DNA from: Pirellulales bacterium
GTDB lineage: Bacteria > Planctomycetota > Planctomycetia > Pirellulales > S012-138
DNA: 64,000 nt
Assembly: GCA_028066245.1 (NCBI GenBank)
Contig: JALCBR010000003.1
Coordinates: 1 to 64,000 of the forward strand
Reading direction: 5' to 3'
Each line of letters begins with the position of its first letter. The first letter of the stretch is position 1. The position numbers and the translations under genes were made by a program. The notes under the pieces are model-generated. The model was not told the origin of the DNA, searched no databases, and was given only the letters and a program-made list of their open reading frames with translations. Positions 55,689 through 63,756 of the stretch are shown piece after piece.

Positions 55689-56321
55689 ATGCCGACCCAG
55701 TTGAAGACGCTCGTGGTCGCAGCGACCACGTGTACGCTCGTCGGATTGATCGTGACGTACACCGTCGGACAATCGGGAAAAAACGGCGCGGGTGAAGATA
55801 AGTCACGGCCGAAGTGGAAGTCTGAGGATGCATCCCCTCGCCGAGTCTCGCAAAAAGATGAACCTACGAGCGGTCCGCTGACACCTTTTGAATCCGCACA
55901 GTTTTGGAGTGCGGAAATGGGAGCAGCGCCCAGGAACTTGGCTGCGTCAGTTGGCGAAGAGAAATTTGCGCAACAGCAGACTGCCACTGGTGACGGCCTT
56001 CCAGGACCGATCAATCAGTTGGGAATGGCTGCGGTTGGTTCTTCGACCGCCGGCTCTAAGCAACTTTCCCATCAAGCCAGTGAGTTTCTCACGACGTTGC
56101 AGGCATTGGAGTCTCGCTTGCAACGCCTGGGCGCATCGTATTACCGGTTGGAATCGAGTGAAGATGGTCTGAGTTTTCGCTTTCATTGCGAAATGCCGTT
56201 GACGGAACGCCCTGGCTTCCACCGGTTCTTCGAAGCCGACTCGGCCTCGCCAGAAGAGTCTATGGAACAGGTGATTAACGCGGTCGAGCATTGGCTTGCG
56301 CAGCGCAGCGCAAACGATTGA
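55689..56321 (+). CDS. Exported protein of unknown function
   Basis: A 210-residue protein with an N-terminal hydrophobic anchor (residues 5-25) and then a charged linker. The last 70 residues form a compact predicted helix-strand domain (LESRLQRLGASYYRLESS, RFHCEMPLTERPGFHRFFE). No family is recognised. The ATG at 55689 has GCAGGAG upstream; the frame opens at 55512 but the earlier residues do not look coding. It ends 54 bases before the methyltransferase start, so the two are probably cotranscribed. Confidence 0.6.
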   Translation: MPTQLKTLVVAATTCTLVGLIVTYTVGQSGKNGAGEDKSRPKWKSEDASPRRVSQKDEPTSGPLTPFESAQFWSAEMGAAPRNLAASVGEEKFAQQQTATGDGLPGPINQLGMAAVGSSTAGSKQLSHQASEFLTTLQALESRLQRLGASYYRLESSEDGLSFRFHCEMPLTERPGFHRFFEADSASPEESMEQVINAVEHWLAQRSAND

Positions 56322-56374
56322 CCGATGCTCGCAACCGAAACCTTGTTGCTCCTGCTGCAATCGACGAGATCCCT

Positions 56375-57133
56375 ATGCGATCCATTGTCACGTCCGCCAG
56401 ATCGTTGCTGTTCGCTCCCTTCCGTGGCGTGCGCGCGTTTGCTGCCGGATTGGCGCGGAAGAATCGCGAATGGGGTCCGAGAATTTTCGCCTGGTGGTGG
56501 TGGCGTTCCGCGAATCGGCCGCACGTGCTCGATCGCACGTATCAAGAGATGCTGGACGAACTGCCGGATGATGCCATCGGATTGGACCTGGGGAGCGGCA
56601 ACTCGCGGATCCGGCCAGGTGCGGTGACTGTCGATACGGAAGCCTATCCCGAGGTGGATCATGTCTGCGACGCCACGAAACTGCCGTTTCCGGACGAGCA
56701 TTTTGATTATGTGTGGAGTAACGCGGTCCTAGAGCATGTTCGCTATCCCTGGAAAGTCGCAGCAGAGATTACACGCGTACTCAAGCCTGGCGGTTTGGCG
56801 ATCATTCAAACGCCGTTTTTCGAGAACGTGCATGGTTGGCCGGAAGACTACTTTCGCTACACTCCCAACGGACTGCGGGTCTTGTTTGAAGACCTCGACG
56901 ATGTGGCCAGCGGCGTTTCGGCTGGACCGGGGCAGGTGCTGCCCGACATCGTGCAATTTTATATGACCGGACTGACTGATTTGCAGCAACGCGGCGCGCT
57001 GCTCAACTTATGGGCCGTGTTCGTGGGCTTCTGGTTACTGCCGATTCGATATCTTGATCGCCTGATCTGCAAGCGGCCGTTCTTTTGGAAGCTCGCCAGG
57101 GCCTATTACTTTGTTGGTCGAAAACCCGTGTGA
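56375..57133 (+). CDS. SAM-dependent methyltransferase (class I)
   Basis: A 252-residue class I methyltransferase. The SAM-binding loop is IGLDLGSGNS (about residue 68) followed by an acidic VTVDTEAYP; motif IV-like PFPDEHFDYVWSNAVLEH and the KPGGLAIIQTPF segment are typical. The C-terminal region (about 200-252) has a hydrophobic stretch (LLNLWAVFVGFWLLPIRYL), suggesting membrane association or lipid-like substrates. The ATG at 56375 is chosen as the first with conserved residues. Substrate unknown. Confidence 0.87.
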   Translation: MRSIVTSARSLLFAPFRGVRAFAAGLARKNREWGPRIFAWWWWRSANRPHVLDRTYQEMLDELPDDAIGLDLGSGNSRIRPGAVTVDTEAYPEVDHVCDATKLPFPDEHFDYVWSNAVLEHVRYPWKVAAEITRVLKPGGLAIIQTPFFENVHGWPEDYFRYTPNGLRVLFEDLDDVASGVSAGPGQVLPDIVQFYMTGLTDLQQRGALLNLWAVFVGFWLLPIRYLDRLICKRPFFWKLARAYYFVGRKPV

Positions 57134-57277
57134 GTGGCAGAATCCAACAGAGGGATACCACATCGGCAGCAGTACAAAGGAACGGCGGATAGCCAGACGT
57201 TGAATGCACGCTCGGATTCGTCCCCAGACGTTTCTTTGACTCCGCTCATTTTTTTCAGCCTCTGATCGAATCGCCCG

Positions 57278-57535
57278 ATGGATCAATTGCTGATGTTCAT
57301 GTTAGTGGCCATCGCGGTGCTGCTCGCGGACCGGCTTATCTTTCGGGCACTCAAGCGACGGATGGGGCATCGCCGTCCGAGCAAACGACGCATTGTGCTG
57401 GCGTTCAGCATATGGGGCGTCCTGTTGATTGCGACGGGTGTCTGCCTGTGGTTGCTGCCGCTGGAGTTAATCTGGGTGGGGCTTACACTGCTGGTCGCGG
57501 CACATTTTTCTTGGAAACTGATTATGCTCGGCTGA
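57278..57535 (+). CDS. Small two-helix membrane protein
   Basis: An 85-residue membrane protein with a hydrophobic N-terminal helix, a basic middle (FRALKRRMGHRRPSKRRIV) and a second strongly hydrophobic stretch of about 45 residues, probably two more helices. No family is recognised. It lies 144 bases after the methyltransferase and 112 bases before scpB. Confidence 0.55.
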   Translation: MDQLLMFMLVAIAVLLADRLIFRALKRRMGHRRPSKRRIVLAFSIWGVLLIATGVCLWLLPLELIWVGLTLLVAAHFSWKLIMLG

Positions 57536-57647
57536 TGGACCAAGCCCTCAAGAAAGAAGTTTGGCTGAGCTTGACGAATGACACATTGCCGGCGCAAATA
57601 GTTTGCGGTTGCAAAGCTAGGTCATCGAATTTCTTGCGTGCCTTCTT

Positions 57648-58490
57648 GTGAAGACGATGCGGCATTCCCACCCAATCCTCAAGCGGCAGAGAGCGCAACG
57701 CACTACGGCACGGCTGCGCACACCTCGCCAGTTGAGGGTCGGTCGGACGCTGCTTACGCTGAATTGTCGCGTTCGTGGTGACCGCTGGCGTCAGTCGCAA
57801 CACTTTGAGGAGCCGGCCGATGGTAGCTTGTCACGCCCTTCCGATGCCGCTGCCATTCGCCGTCTTGAGGCTGTGCTGTTTTTGGCACAGACGCCGCTGA
57901 CCAGCCGCAAGTTGGCCCGGCTCTGTGGTCTGGCTGACGGCACGCGTGCGCGGACATTGTTGCGGCGGCTCAATGAGATTTATGACCAATCAGGGTATGC
58001 ATTCCGCGCGGAGAACCTGGCCGGTGGAATCCAACTGCTGACGCGACCGCGGTTTGCCCTGTGGCTGCAAAAGGGGGGACTCCGCGTCACCGCTCCTCGG
58101 CTCTCCTCGCCCGCGATGGAAACATTGGCGGTTGTGGCCTACTTACAGCCGGTGCTGAGGGCTGACGTTGAAGCCATTCGAGGCGTCCAATGCGGGGAAT
58201 TATTGAAGCAGCTGATGAGCCGAGATTTGGTGCGAATTAGCGGCCGTTCTGAAGAGTTAGGCCGTCCCTATTTGTACTCCACAACAAAGACGTTTCTAGC
58301 CCAGTTTGGACTGAAAAATCTGGACGATTTACCCGCCGCCGGGCATCCGCGCAAAGCGACCAGTTCTGATATACTCACACCCGCGGTCGGTGAGAATGAG
58401 GACTCCCAAGAAGTCCGAAATGCCGGAATGAGTACGGCCTCTCTGATTGCTGCTGAGTCTTCTGACTCCCAAGCTCAAACACCCCGTTGA
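57648..58490 (+). CDS. scpB: Segregation and condensation protein B
   Basis: Kleisin-associated winged-helix protein of the SMC-ScpAB condensin complex. The 280-residue length includes an N-terminal extension of about 65 residues not usual in the family. The conserved domain begins RRLEAVLFLAQTPLTSRKLA and continues with GGIQLLTRPRFA, SPAMETLAVVAYLQPV and the IRGVQCGELLKQLMSRDLV segment. The start is GTG at 57648. scpA is not in the window. Confidence 0.9.
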   Translation: MKTMRHSHPILKRQRAQRTTARLRTPRQLRVGRTLLTLNCRVRGDRWRQSQHFEEPADGSLSRPSDAAAIRRLEAVLFLAQTPLTSRKLARLCGLADGTRARTLLRRLNEIYDQSGYAFRAENLAGGIQLLTRPRFALWLQKGGLRVTAPRLSSPAMETLAVVAYLQPVLRADVEAIRGVQCGELLKQLMSRDLVRISGRSEELGRPYLYSTTKTFLAQFGLKNLDDLPAAGHPRKATSSDILTPAVGENEDSQEVRNAGMSTASLIAAESSDSQAQTPR

Positions 58491-58628
58491 ACTTGGGCAA
58501 GAATTCGTTAGAACGATTCAACCTGCGAGCCGAGAAGTCCCGATTGTCCCTGCAAGGGATAGCTGTTTCCCCGCTCAAGTTCTACGTCATCAACGGTCAG
58601 CACGTTTATCATCCAGGAGTTCGCCGTC

Positions 58629-59069
58629 GTGAGAACTGTCGTGAATCCTTTGGTCGCCGCTCTTTCAGCGGAATCTTCGTCCGTGGGAAGTGAAAGCAGC
58701 ATGTGGCTGGACGAGTCCCTTGCGCTGTTGTGGGACCCGCGGGCTGAAGAGGACGACGATGAGTACGAAGACGACGAGGAAGAAGACGAAGATGAATACG
58801 AGTACGAGGACGATGAAGAATACGAGGATGAAGAGTACGAAGAAGACGAGGACGATGAAGATCTCGACGAGGACGACCTGGACGACGACGAGTATGAAGA
58901 TGACGAGTGGGAAGAAGTCGACGACGATGAAGACGACGAAGATGAAGACGACCTCGACGATGAAGACTTGGACGAAGACGACCTGGACGACGATGAGTAC
59001 GAAGAAGACGACGAATGGGACGACGACGAGGAGGACGATGATGACTGGGACGACGAAGACGAAGATTAA
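58629..59069 (+). CDS. Extremely acidic Asp/Glu-rich protein
   Basis: A 146-residue protein. After about 38 ordinary residues, nearly every residue is Asp or Glu with Tyr, Trp or Leu placed regularly. An internal duplication is visible: a DLDEDDLDDDEYE block occurs twice. GTG start at 58629 with AGGAG nine bases upstream, 138 bases after scpB. No family is recognised; a role as a cation, histone-like or nucleic-acid mimic is only speculation. The minus-strand frame over the same bases is Arg/His-rich and is a shadow. Confidence 0.6.
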   Translation: MRTVVNPLVAALSAESSSVGSESSMWLDESLALLWDPRAEEDDDEYEDDEEEDEDEYEYEDDEEYEDEEYEEDEDDEDLDEDDLDDDEYEDDEWEEVDDDEDDEDEDDLDDEDLDEDDLDDDEYEEDDEWDDDEEDDDDWDDEDED

Positions 59070-59172
59070 CTAGGGTGAATCGCGTGCTTGTCGTTCCCGT
59101 CAACGATTGGGCCCGTCAAAGTAGTTTCCATGCGCTTTCTGATACATCGCGCTGTTGCCGCAGCTGAGCGGC

Positions 59173-59733
59173 TTACGGATGCCCAATCTGCACCGCGAAT
59201 TCTTCCTCGGTCCACCGCTGTGTGATGTGTTGAGGGCAGTTCCAATCAAAGGCCGCGATTCGATAGGTCACAAGACGTTCGATCGTCGCTTTGTAGTCCC
59301 CATCCTGTAACAGTTGGAGGAGCTCCGGCTGGTCTTCGGTGTGGGAGATTTCCGCGTACGCCATGATTTTGAGTCGCTGCCGGTTGGCGTAATCCATGAG
59401 GAAGAGAGCAACTCGATCATCATGCTTTAAGTTGCCGGTTGTGATGTACTGTCGATTGCCCCGGAAATCCGCGAACCCAAGAGTGGTGTGATTCAAGATT
59501 TTGAGAAACCCTTTTGGCCCACCGCGAAATTGCACGTATGGCCAACCTGTTTCGCTGACGCTGGCAACGTAAAAGCCATCACGTTTTGAGATGAATTCAA
59601 TTTCTCGGTCGCTAAGGCGATTGTCTTCCCAGTCCATCGATTCCAGCCTCGCACCCTGCTCTCGGACACCGTATTGCTGTTGCACGGTTTTTACACTTGG
59701 CGTGAAGGTTAACTCTGGATACTTGCGAGGCAT
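59173..59733 (-). CDS. Pyridoxamine 5'-phosphate oxidase family FMN protein
   Basis: A 186-residue FMN-binding split-barrel protein. The N-terminal region reads DREIEFISKRDGFYVASVSE with GWPYVQFRGGPKGFL, then the FADFRGNRQYITTGNL segment typical of the flavin-binding barrel; DRVALFLMDYANRQRL follows. It is a redox protein but not necessarily PdxH. The ATG at 59733 starts the conserved part; the frame extends upstream to 59904 without support. It follows the thioredoxin by 248 bases, with a terminator between. Confidence 0.82.
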   Translation of the reverse strand: MPRKYPELTFTPSVKTVQQQYGVREQGARLESMDWEDNRLSDREIEFISKRDGFYVASVSETGWPYVQFRGGPKGFLKILNHTTLGFADFRGNRQYITTGNLKHDDRVALFLMDYANRQRLKIMAYAEISHTEDQPELLQLLQDGDYKATIERLVTYRIAAFDWNCPQHITQRWTEEEFAVQIGHP

Positions 59734-59933
59734 TGCGATCTCCGTAGTGTAGAGCGTTTTGAAGCGGGCATCTTCTTGAGTTGCCGACTCAAAGACCGAC
59801 CTCTCAGCGCGACCTGGGTGCAACAGCCGTGGGTTACACTCGCGCACGTAGCACAACGGCTGTTTCGTTTTCCAGCATTTCCATGGTCCTTCCGCTATTT
59901 GCACCGAATCAACGGGATTGCCCCGTAAAAGCA

Positions 59934-59962
59934 GCGGCCGCGCCGTTCAAAGCGACGGCCGC
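59934..59962 (-). terminator. Candidate terminator after thioredoxin
   Basis: Arms CGGCCGC and GCGGCCG with a longer loop, followed on the minus strand by TGCTTTTA. It lies about 20 bases beyond the thioredoxin stop, so the FMN gene may need its own promoter. Confidence 0.5.
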
Positions 59963-59981
59963 CAAACGTACGCCCTACGAG

Positions 59982-60308
59982 TCAGGCTGCCAGATTGCTG
60001 ATTGCCTCCTGGTAGCGTTCTTTGGGTTGTGCGCCGATTAGCTTGTCGACGACTTTGCCGTTCTTGAATAAGAGAACTGCAGGAATCGAGTGAATCTCGA
60101 ACCCGCTCGGTGCGATTGGATTTTCGTCAATGTTGAGTTTTCCAACCTTTACGGTACCGTCATACTGTTTGGTCAGCTCTTCAATCGTTGGCCCCACTGC
60201 TCGGCAGGGCCCACACCACGAGGCCCAAAAATCGACCAACACAGGTTGATCACTGTCTAAAACCTCAGTCTGAAAACTTGCATCGGTGAATTCGATGGGC
60301 TGAGTCAT
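59982..60308 (-). CDS. Thioredoxin
   Basis: A 108-residue thioredoxin with the active site WCGPC in VDFWASWCGPC, cis-Pro in IPAVLLFKNGK and the family-typical DENPIAPSGFEIHS loop variant. It carries electrons to disulphide targets such as peroxiredoxins or ribonucleotide reductase. It lies directly downstream (46 bases) of the ferredoxin-thioredoxin reductase subunit, which would reduce it. Confidence 0.95.
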   Translation of the reverse strand: MTQPIEFTDASFQTEVLDSDQPVLVDFWASWCGPCRAVGPTIEELTKQYDGTVKVGKLNIDENPIAPSGFEIHSIPAVLLFKNGKVVDKLIGAQPKERYQEAISNLAA

Positions 60309-60354
60309 TTCGCTGTCCTTTCAAGTTGGTGTGGAAAAGTTAAATGGGTTGGTT

Positions 60355-60753
60355 TCAGATTTGGTGGCGTGCTTCTCTGCCGCGTTCCGGTGTTGGATCT
60401 TCTACCACTCCGTAAATTTGGCGACCTTCATGGTCTTCTGGTAGGTATTCTGTGATGGGCAGGCCCTCAGGCGTCACGAACAACAAACAGTGGCAATACT
60501 TGAACTGCTTCATTTCGTCGCAAGCGCAAAACCACTGCCGGCTGGAATCGACTTCAGCTTGTTTGTCTGGGTAATAGTTACACGGACACAAGGGGCGCCC
60601 GAACTCGTCAACGTGCGCTGCCAGGCCAGATACAACCGCATCGGTCACGTCTTGGTTTGGGTGTCCTGACGTCCCGGACTTTTTCCGGTACTTGTCAACG
60701 TAGTTCTTCATGCGTTCGAGTGAACGCTGTGAAGGCTTCTCTTTCGTTGTCAT
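60355..60753 (-). CDS. Ferredoxin-thioredoxin reductase catalytic subunit
   Basis: A 132-residue protein with the catalytic-subunit Cys pattern CPC, a 17-residue gap, CAC, an 8-residue gap, CHC (LCPCNYYPD, WFCACDEMK, YCHCLLFV). It binds a 4Fe-4S cluster next to a redox disulphide and passes ferredoxin electrons to thioredoxin. The second Cys triplet is CAC where plant enzymes have CPC. The ATG at 60753 is chosen because the upstream frame, open to 61020, looks like leader sequence. No variable subunit gene is adjacent. Confidence 0.9.
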   Translation of the reverse strand: MTTKEKPSQRSLERMKNYVDKYRKKSGTSGHPNQDVTDAVVSGLAAHVDEFGRPLCPCNYYPDKQAEVDSSRQWFCACDEMKQFKYCHCLLFVTPEGLPITEYLPEDHEGRQIYGVVEDPTPERGREARHQI

Positions 60754-61016
60754 TGTTTTTCCGCGTTGGATCGAATGGAGATGTCGGGAATTGGTCAAGC
60801 TACACGCGCAGCATTCACTGATTGGGTTGGCATGAGCAATGTGAGCAACCATCGCTGCCGAAGTACCGCAGCCTGCCGCCGTTTGCGTCGCTCTTCCGCG
60901 CTCCATGACTGTTGGATTGCGTTGATTGAGCGACGAGTCTCGCTTGCTTGTTTTCGCGCCGTTGTGGTCTTCATATGAGTTCCTCGCAGCGTCCGTGTTA
61001 GTAGGATGATGGTGAG

Positions 61017-61127
61017 TCAATCCTGCGTTCCGCCGTTGGGCTTAGCGGCGCGCAGGACGGGGTAGTATTCAGCAAACACGAAATCTTCGTCTGCAATGGA
61101 GTGACAGGTGTTGCAATTGGCCGTCAT
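61017..61127 (-). CDS. Haem-c micro-ORF, probable cytochrome C-terminal remnant
   Basis: A 36-residue frame beginning ATG at 61127, whose start overlaps the stop of the alpha/beta hydrolase gene (ATGA). It reads [16 protein letters not shown] and ends at a TGA. The CxxCH motif covalently binds haem c in exported proteins, but this one has no signal peptide. It resembles the C-terminal end of a larger cytochrome, so a truncated gene or a fragment left by rearrangement is likely. It lies between the hydrolase and the reductase subunit. Confidence 0.45.
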   Translation of the reverse strand: MTANCNTCHSIADEDFVFAEYYPVLRAAKPNGGTQD

Positions 61128-62176
61128 TGCGCCGAGCTTTCGCGACCGACATTTCGGCCAAGGAACTTGAGCATGTATTCAGCGATGAGCCTGCCATCTT
61201 CTTCAAGTGCGAAGTGGCCCGTGTCCAACAAGTGAAATTCCAAGTTGGTGAGGTCACGCTTGTACGGATGCGCGCCCTCCGCAGGGAAGATGTAGTCATT
61301 CTTGCCCCAGACAATCAGCGTGGGTGGCTGGTATTCGCGGAGATATTTTTGCCACGACGGATAGCGAGCGGGGTTGGAACCGTAGTCCAGAAACATCGCT
61401 AGCTGGATTTCCTGATTGCCGGGGCGATCAAGCAGACGTTGATTGATGTGCCAGTTGTCAGGACTGATGCGCTCGACGCTTCGGACGCCGTGGGTGTACT
61501 GCCATTTTGTCGCGTCGATGGTTAGGAGCTCTCGCAGAGCATTGGCATTCTCTTGAGATGGATCGGCCCAGTACGTACGGAGTGGCTTCCAAAAGTCACG
61601 CAGGCCTTCGTCGTATGCGTTGCCATTCTGAATGATGAGTGATTGCACACGTTCGGGATGCTTGACGGCCAGACGAAACCCGACCGGAGCTCCGTAGTCC
61701 ATGAGATACAAGCTGTAGCTCTCGATGCCGATTTTGTTGGTCAGCTTCTCGATGACGGCGGCGAACGTGTCGAACGTGTATTCGAACTCGTCGACCGCCG
61801 GCATTGAGCTATTCCCATAGCCGGGATAGTCCGGTGCAATCACGTGGTATTGATCCGCAAGCTCAGGAATGAGATTGCGAAACATGTGCGACGACGTAGG
61901 AAACCCGTGCAGTAGCAAGACGGTTGGAGCGCCCTTCGGTCCTGCCTCGCGATAGAAGATCTCCAAACCATCGATTTCGACAGTCTTGTGCAGTACAACT
62001 GCGCTTGATTTCGTATCAATAGCGCTTCCATTTGATGTGGGTGGTGCGGTCTTCATCACCGGCTGTGATTCAAGCACGCGCGCACCCTCAGAGGTGCCAA
62101 CCATGTGACTGCTCAACGTGAGGACGACGAGAATCCAGAGAATGAAAGGGGGCGAACTTCCGGTTGGCCGGATCAT
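61124..62176 (-). CDS. Exported alpha/beta hydrolase (epoxide hydrolase/dehalogenase-like)
   Basis: A 350-residue alpha/beta hydrolase with a signal peptide ([18 protein letters not shown], to about residue 30). The oxyanion motif is [11 protein letters not shown]; the nucleophile looks like Asp in the [10 protein letters not shown] elbow, as in haloalkane dehalogenases and epoxide hydrolases; the His lies in [11 protein letters not shown]. Substrate unknown. The gene follows the isochorismatase-like gene by 64 bases and its last codons overlap the micro-ORF. Confidence 0.87.
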   Translation of the reverse strand: MIRPTGSSPPFILWILVVLTLSSHMVGTSEGARVLESQPVMKTAPPTSNGSAIDTKSSAVVLHKTVEIDGLEIFYREAGPKGAPTVLLLHGFPTSSHMFRNLIPELADQYHVIAPDYPGYGNSSMPAVDEFEYTFDTFAAVIEKLTNKIGIESYSLYLMDYGAPVGFRLAVKHPERVQSLIIQNGNAYDEGLRDFWKPLRTYWADPSQENANALRELLTIDATKWQYTHGVRSVERISPDNWHINQRLLDRPGNQEIQLAMFLDYGSNPARYPSWQKYLREYQPPTLIVWGKNDYIFPAEGAHPYKRDLTNLEFHLLDTGHFALEEDGRLIAEYMLKFLGRNVGRESSAQ

Positions 62177-62240
62177 GAGAATCTCCTTGTTTGTTTTGGG
62201 TGTGTTGCGTCTTTCCGAGGAACTTGGGCAAGCAGGTCGT

Positions 62241-62960
62241 CTAGCTGGACACTAAGGCGGCTTTCGCCGACTGACATTGCTCACCGCAGTTCTCGGCACG
62301 CCCAGCAATCCGCTCAACGGCTTGAGCTGTGCTCATGACTTCGCTGGCCAGCATGCGGAAGTTAGTTCGGGCCGCAGCCATGCCGTCTCCCTCTGGGACT
62401 TGAGCTGCCGCAGTCGCGTCTACGACAACGCCGACAGCAAAGCCCTGCTCAATGAGTTCGCGTAGGTGACTTTCGACACAGAGATTGGCCGACATGCCGC
62501 CAAGCAGTACTTTGTCGATACCGCGTTTGCGAAGTTGCAACACAAGGTCGTTCGATTCTGGACCAAACACTTTGTGCGGGCTTGTCACGACCGTGGAACC
62601 GTCATTGATGTAGGGCTTGTATTGTTCCAGCCAGTCCGCTCCCGAGTTTTCAAAGTTAGTCAGATTGAGTGGTCCTTCGCGGTCGAACATCCGGATGTCA
62701 TGCATCAGTTGTTCGAGGGCGCCCTCAAACCGCCAACCGTGATCGTGAGGATAGTAGTAATGTGGAGAAACAAAGACCGGCATTGATGCGGTCTTTGCTG
62801 CGCGGAACAGCGACTCGATGTTGTCAACCGTGCCGTTTTCGACGACGCTTTCACCAACAACGCCCCAAGCTACTCCCTCAGGGCTGAGGAAGTCATTCTG
62901 TGGATCCGTGATCACGAGAGCTGTTTGTTCGTCGATTGTGATTCCTGGCTGTGGAAGCAT
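62241..62960 (-). CDS. Isochorismatase-like cysteine hydrolase
   Basis: A 239-residue protein of the isochorismatase/nicotinamidase fold. The triad is visible: Asp in [10 protein letters not shown], Lys in SPHKVFG and Cys in [11 protein letters not shown]. It would hydrolyse amides or ureido compounds. The C-terminal tail is extended. It lies 26 bases downstream of the AhpD-like gene and is the second gene of the sigma-54-type operon. Confidence 0.92.
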   Translation of the reverse strand: MLPQPGITIDEQTALVITDPQNDFLSPEGVAWGVVGESVVENGTVDNIESLFRAAKTASMPVFVSPHYYYPHDHGWRFEGALEQLMHDIRMFDREGPLNLTNFENSGADWLEQYKPYINDGSTVVTSPHKVFGPESNDLVLQLRKRGIDKVLLGGMSANLCVESHLRELIEQGFAVGVVVDATAAAQVPEGDGMAAARTNFRMLASEVMSTAQAVERIAGRAENCGEQCQSAKAALVSS

Positions 62961-62986
62961 AACTTGGTCTCCAAAAGGGTTACGGG

Positions 62987-63538
62987 TTAGTTATCGATGA
63001 CAGGCACTGAAGGAAAGTCGATGTCGGTTTGAGCGACGTTGTTGAGGTAATTCGCAAAGGTCACGAACACGATTTGCCCAAGGATTTCTATAACCGCTGG
63101 GTCGTCGCAACCGGCGGACCGGAGATCTTCGAGATCGTCCTCAGAGACGTTGCCGCGTTTCTCAATGACTTGGCGTGCGAAGCGAAGGACAGTCTCAAGG
63201 TGTTGGTCAGGTGAATCGCTGTTTCGCGCGTCGCGTACTGCGTCTTCCGTAAGGCCGATCGATCGCGCGACAGCGGAGTGGGAAGCGACGCAATAGTCAC
63301 AGCCATTGACCTGACTCACGGTCAAAGCGACTTGCTCGCGAAGTTCCTGCGACAACTCACATTGGTCCAGAGCATTGCCTAGCCCCAAATAGGCCTGCGC
63401 GACGGAAGTTGAATGGGCCATCGTGGCGATAAAGTTGGGCACCATGCCAAGTTGTTCTTCCACATTGGCCATCAACTTCTGCGTCGCGCGAGGCGCTGAT
63501 TCGAGATCGATAGGATGCAAACGGGGCATTTGAGTCAC
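62987..63538 (-). CDS. AhpD-like/carboxymuconolactone decarboxylase family protein
   Basis: A 183-residue all-helical protein with the CxxC redox motif in NGCDYCVASHSAVA (near residue 80), preceded by LREQVALTVSQV. These AhpD-like proteins act as peroxidases or thiol disulphide partners. The presence of a reductase-thioredoxin pair downstream makes a thioredoxin-linked peroxidase role plausible. It is the first gene behind the -24/-12 promoter. The ATG at 63538 is the first in frame. Confidence 0.9.
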   Translation of the reverse strand: MTQMPRLHPIDLESAPRATQKLMANVEEQLGMVPNFIATMAHSTSVAQAYLGLGNALDQCELSQELREQVALTVSQVNGCDYCVASHSAVARSIGLTEDAVRDARNSDSPDQHLETVLRFARQVIEKRGNVSEDDLEDLRSAGCDDPAVIEILGQIVFVTFANYLNNVAQTDIDFPSVPVIDN

Positions 63539-63576
63539 TCTCTGATCGCTTCACGTTTCGCTTTAACGCTCGCTTC

Positions 63577-63598
63577 AAAAGCACACGCCGTGCCAACC
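63577..63598 (-). promoter_or_regulatory. Sigma-54-type promoter (-24/-12)
   Basis: On the minus strand TTGGCACG is followed by four bases and GTGCT. The GG (63593-63594) and GC (63581-63582) are exactly 10 bases apart, as required. Only one base (T to G) departs from the TTGCT of the -12 element. Transcription would start near 63569, about 30 bases before the AhpD-like ATG. Confidence 0.78.
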
Positions 63599-63666
63599 GC
63601 GACTGGGGAAGCGCAAGTGCATACTCACAAAACGCTTGCGGCAAGAAACGCCCCCCGGTACGTTGT

Positions 63667-63697
63667 CATGAGATTTCATGATTCGTGAAATCTCATG
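63667..63697. promoter_or_regulatory. Perfect 12-bp inverted repeat, probable activator site
   Basis: CATGAGATTTCA (63667-63678) and TGAAATCTCATG (63686-63697), spacer of seven bases. It lies about 75-100 bases upstream of the -24 element, where sigma-54 activators bind, and upstream of the divergent regulator gene. Confidence 0.72.
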
Positions 63698-63707
63698 TTG
63701 CCGTTGT

Positions 63708-63716
63708 TGAAATCTC
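63708..63716. promoter_or_regulatory. Third half-site of the inverted repeat
   Basis: TGAAATCTC repeats the right arm of the palindrome (63686-63697) in the same orientation, 22 bases further on, which is two helical turns. Confidence 0.5.
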
Positions 63717-63756
63717 GTTTTGCGAATGCCGGGCGTTAAGAGTGCGAACACAAGCG

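Noticed and set aside
58609-59103. Long minus-strand frame rich in Arg and His.
   Set aside because: It is the complement of the acidic protein, whose GTG start has a good ribosome binding site; the Arg/His composition follows from its GAC/GAA codons.
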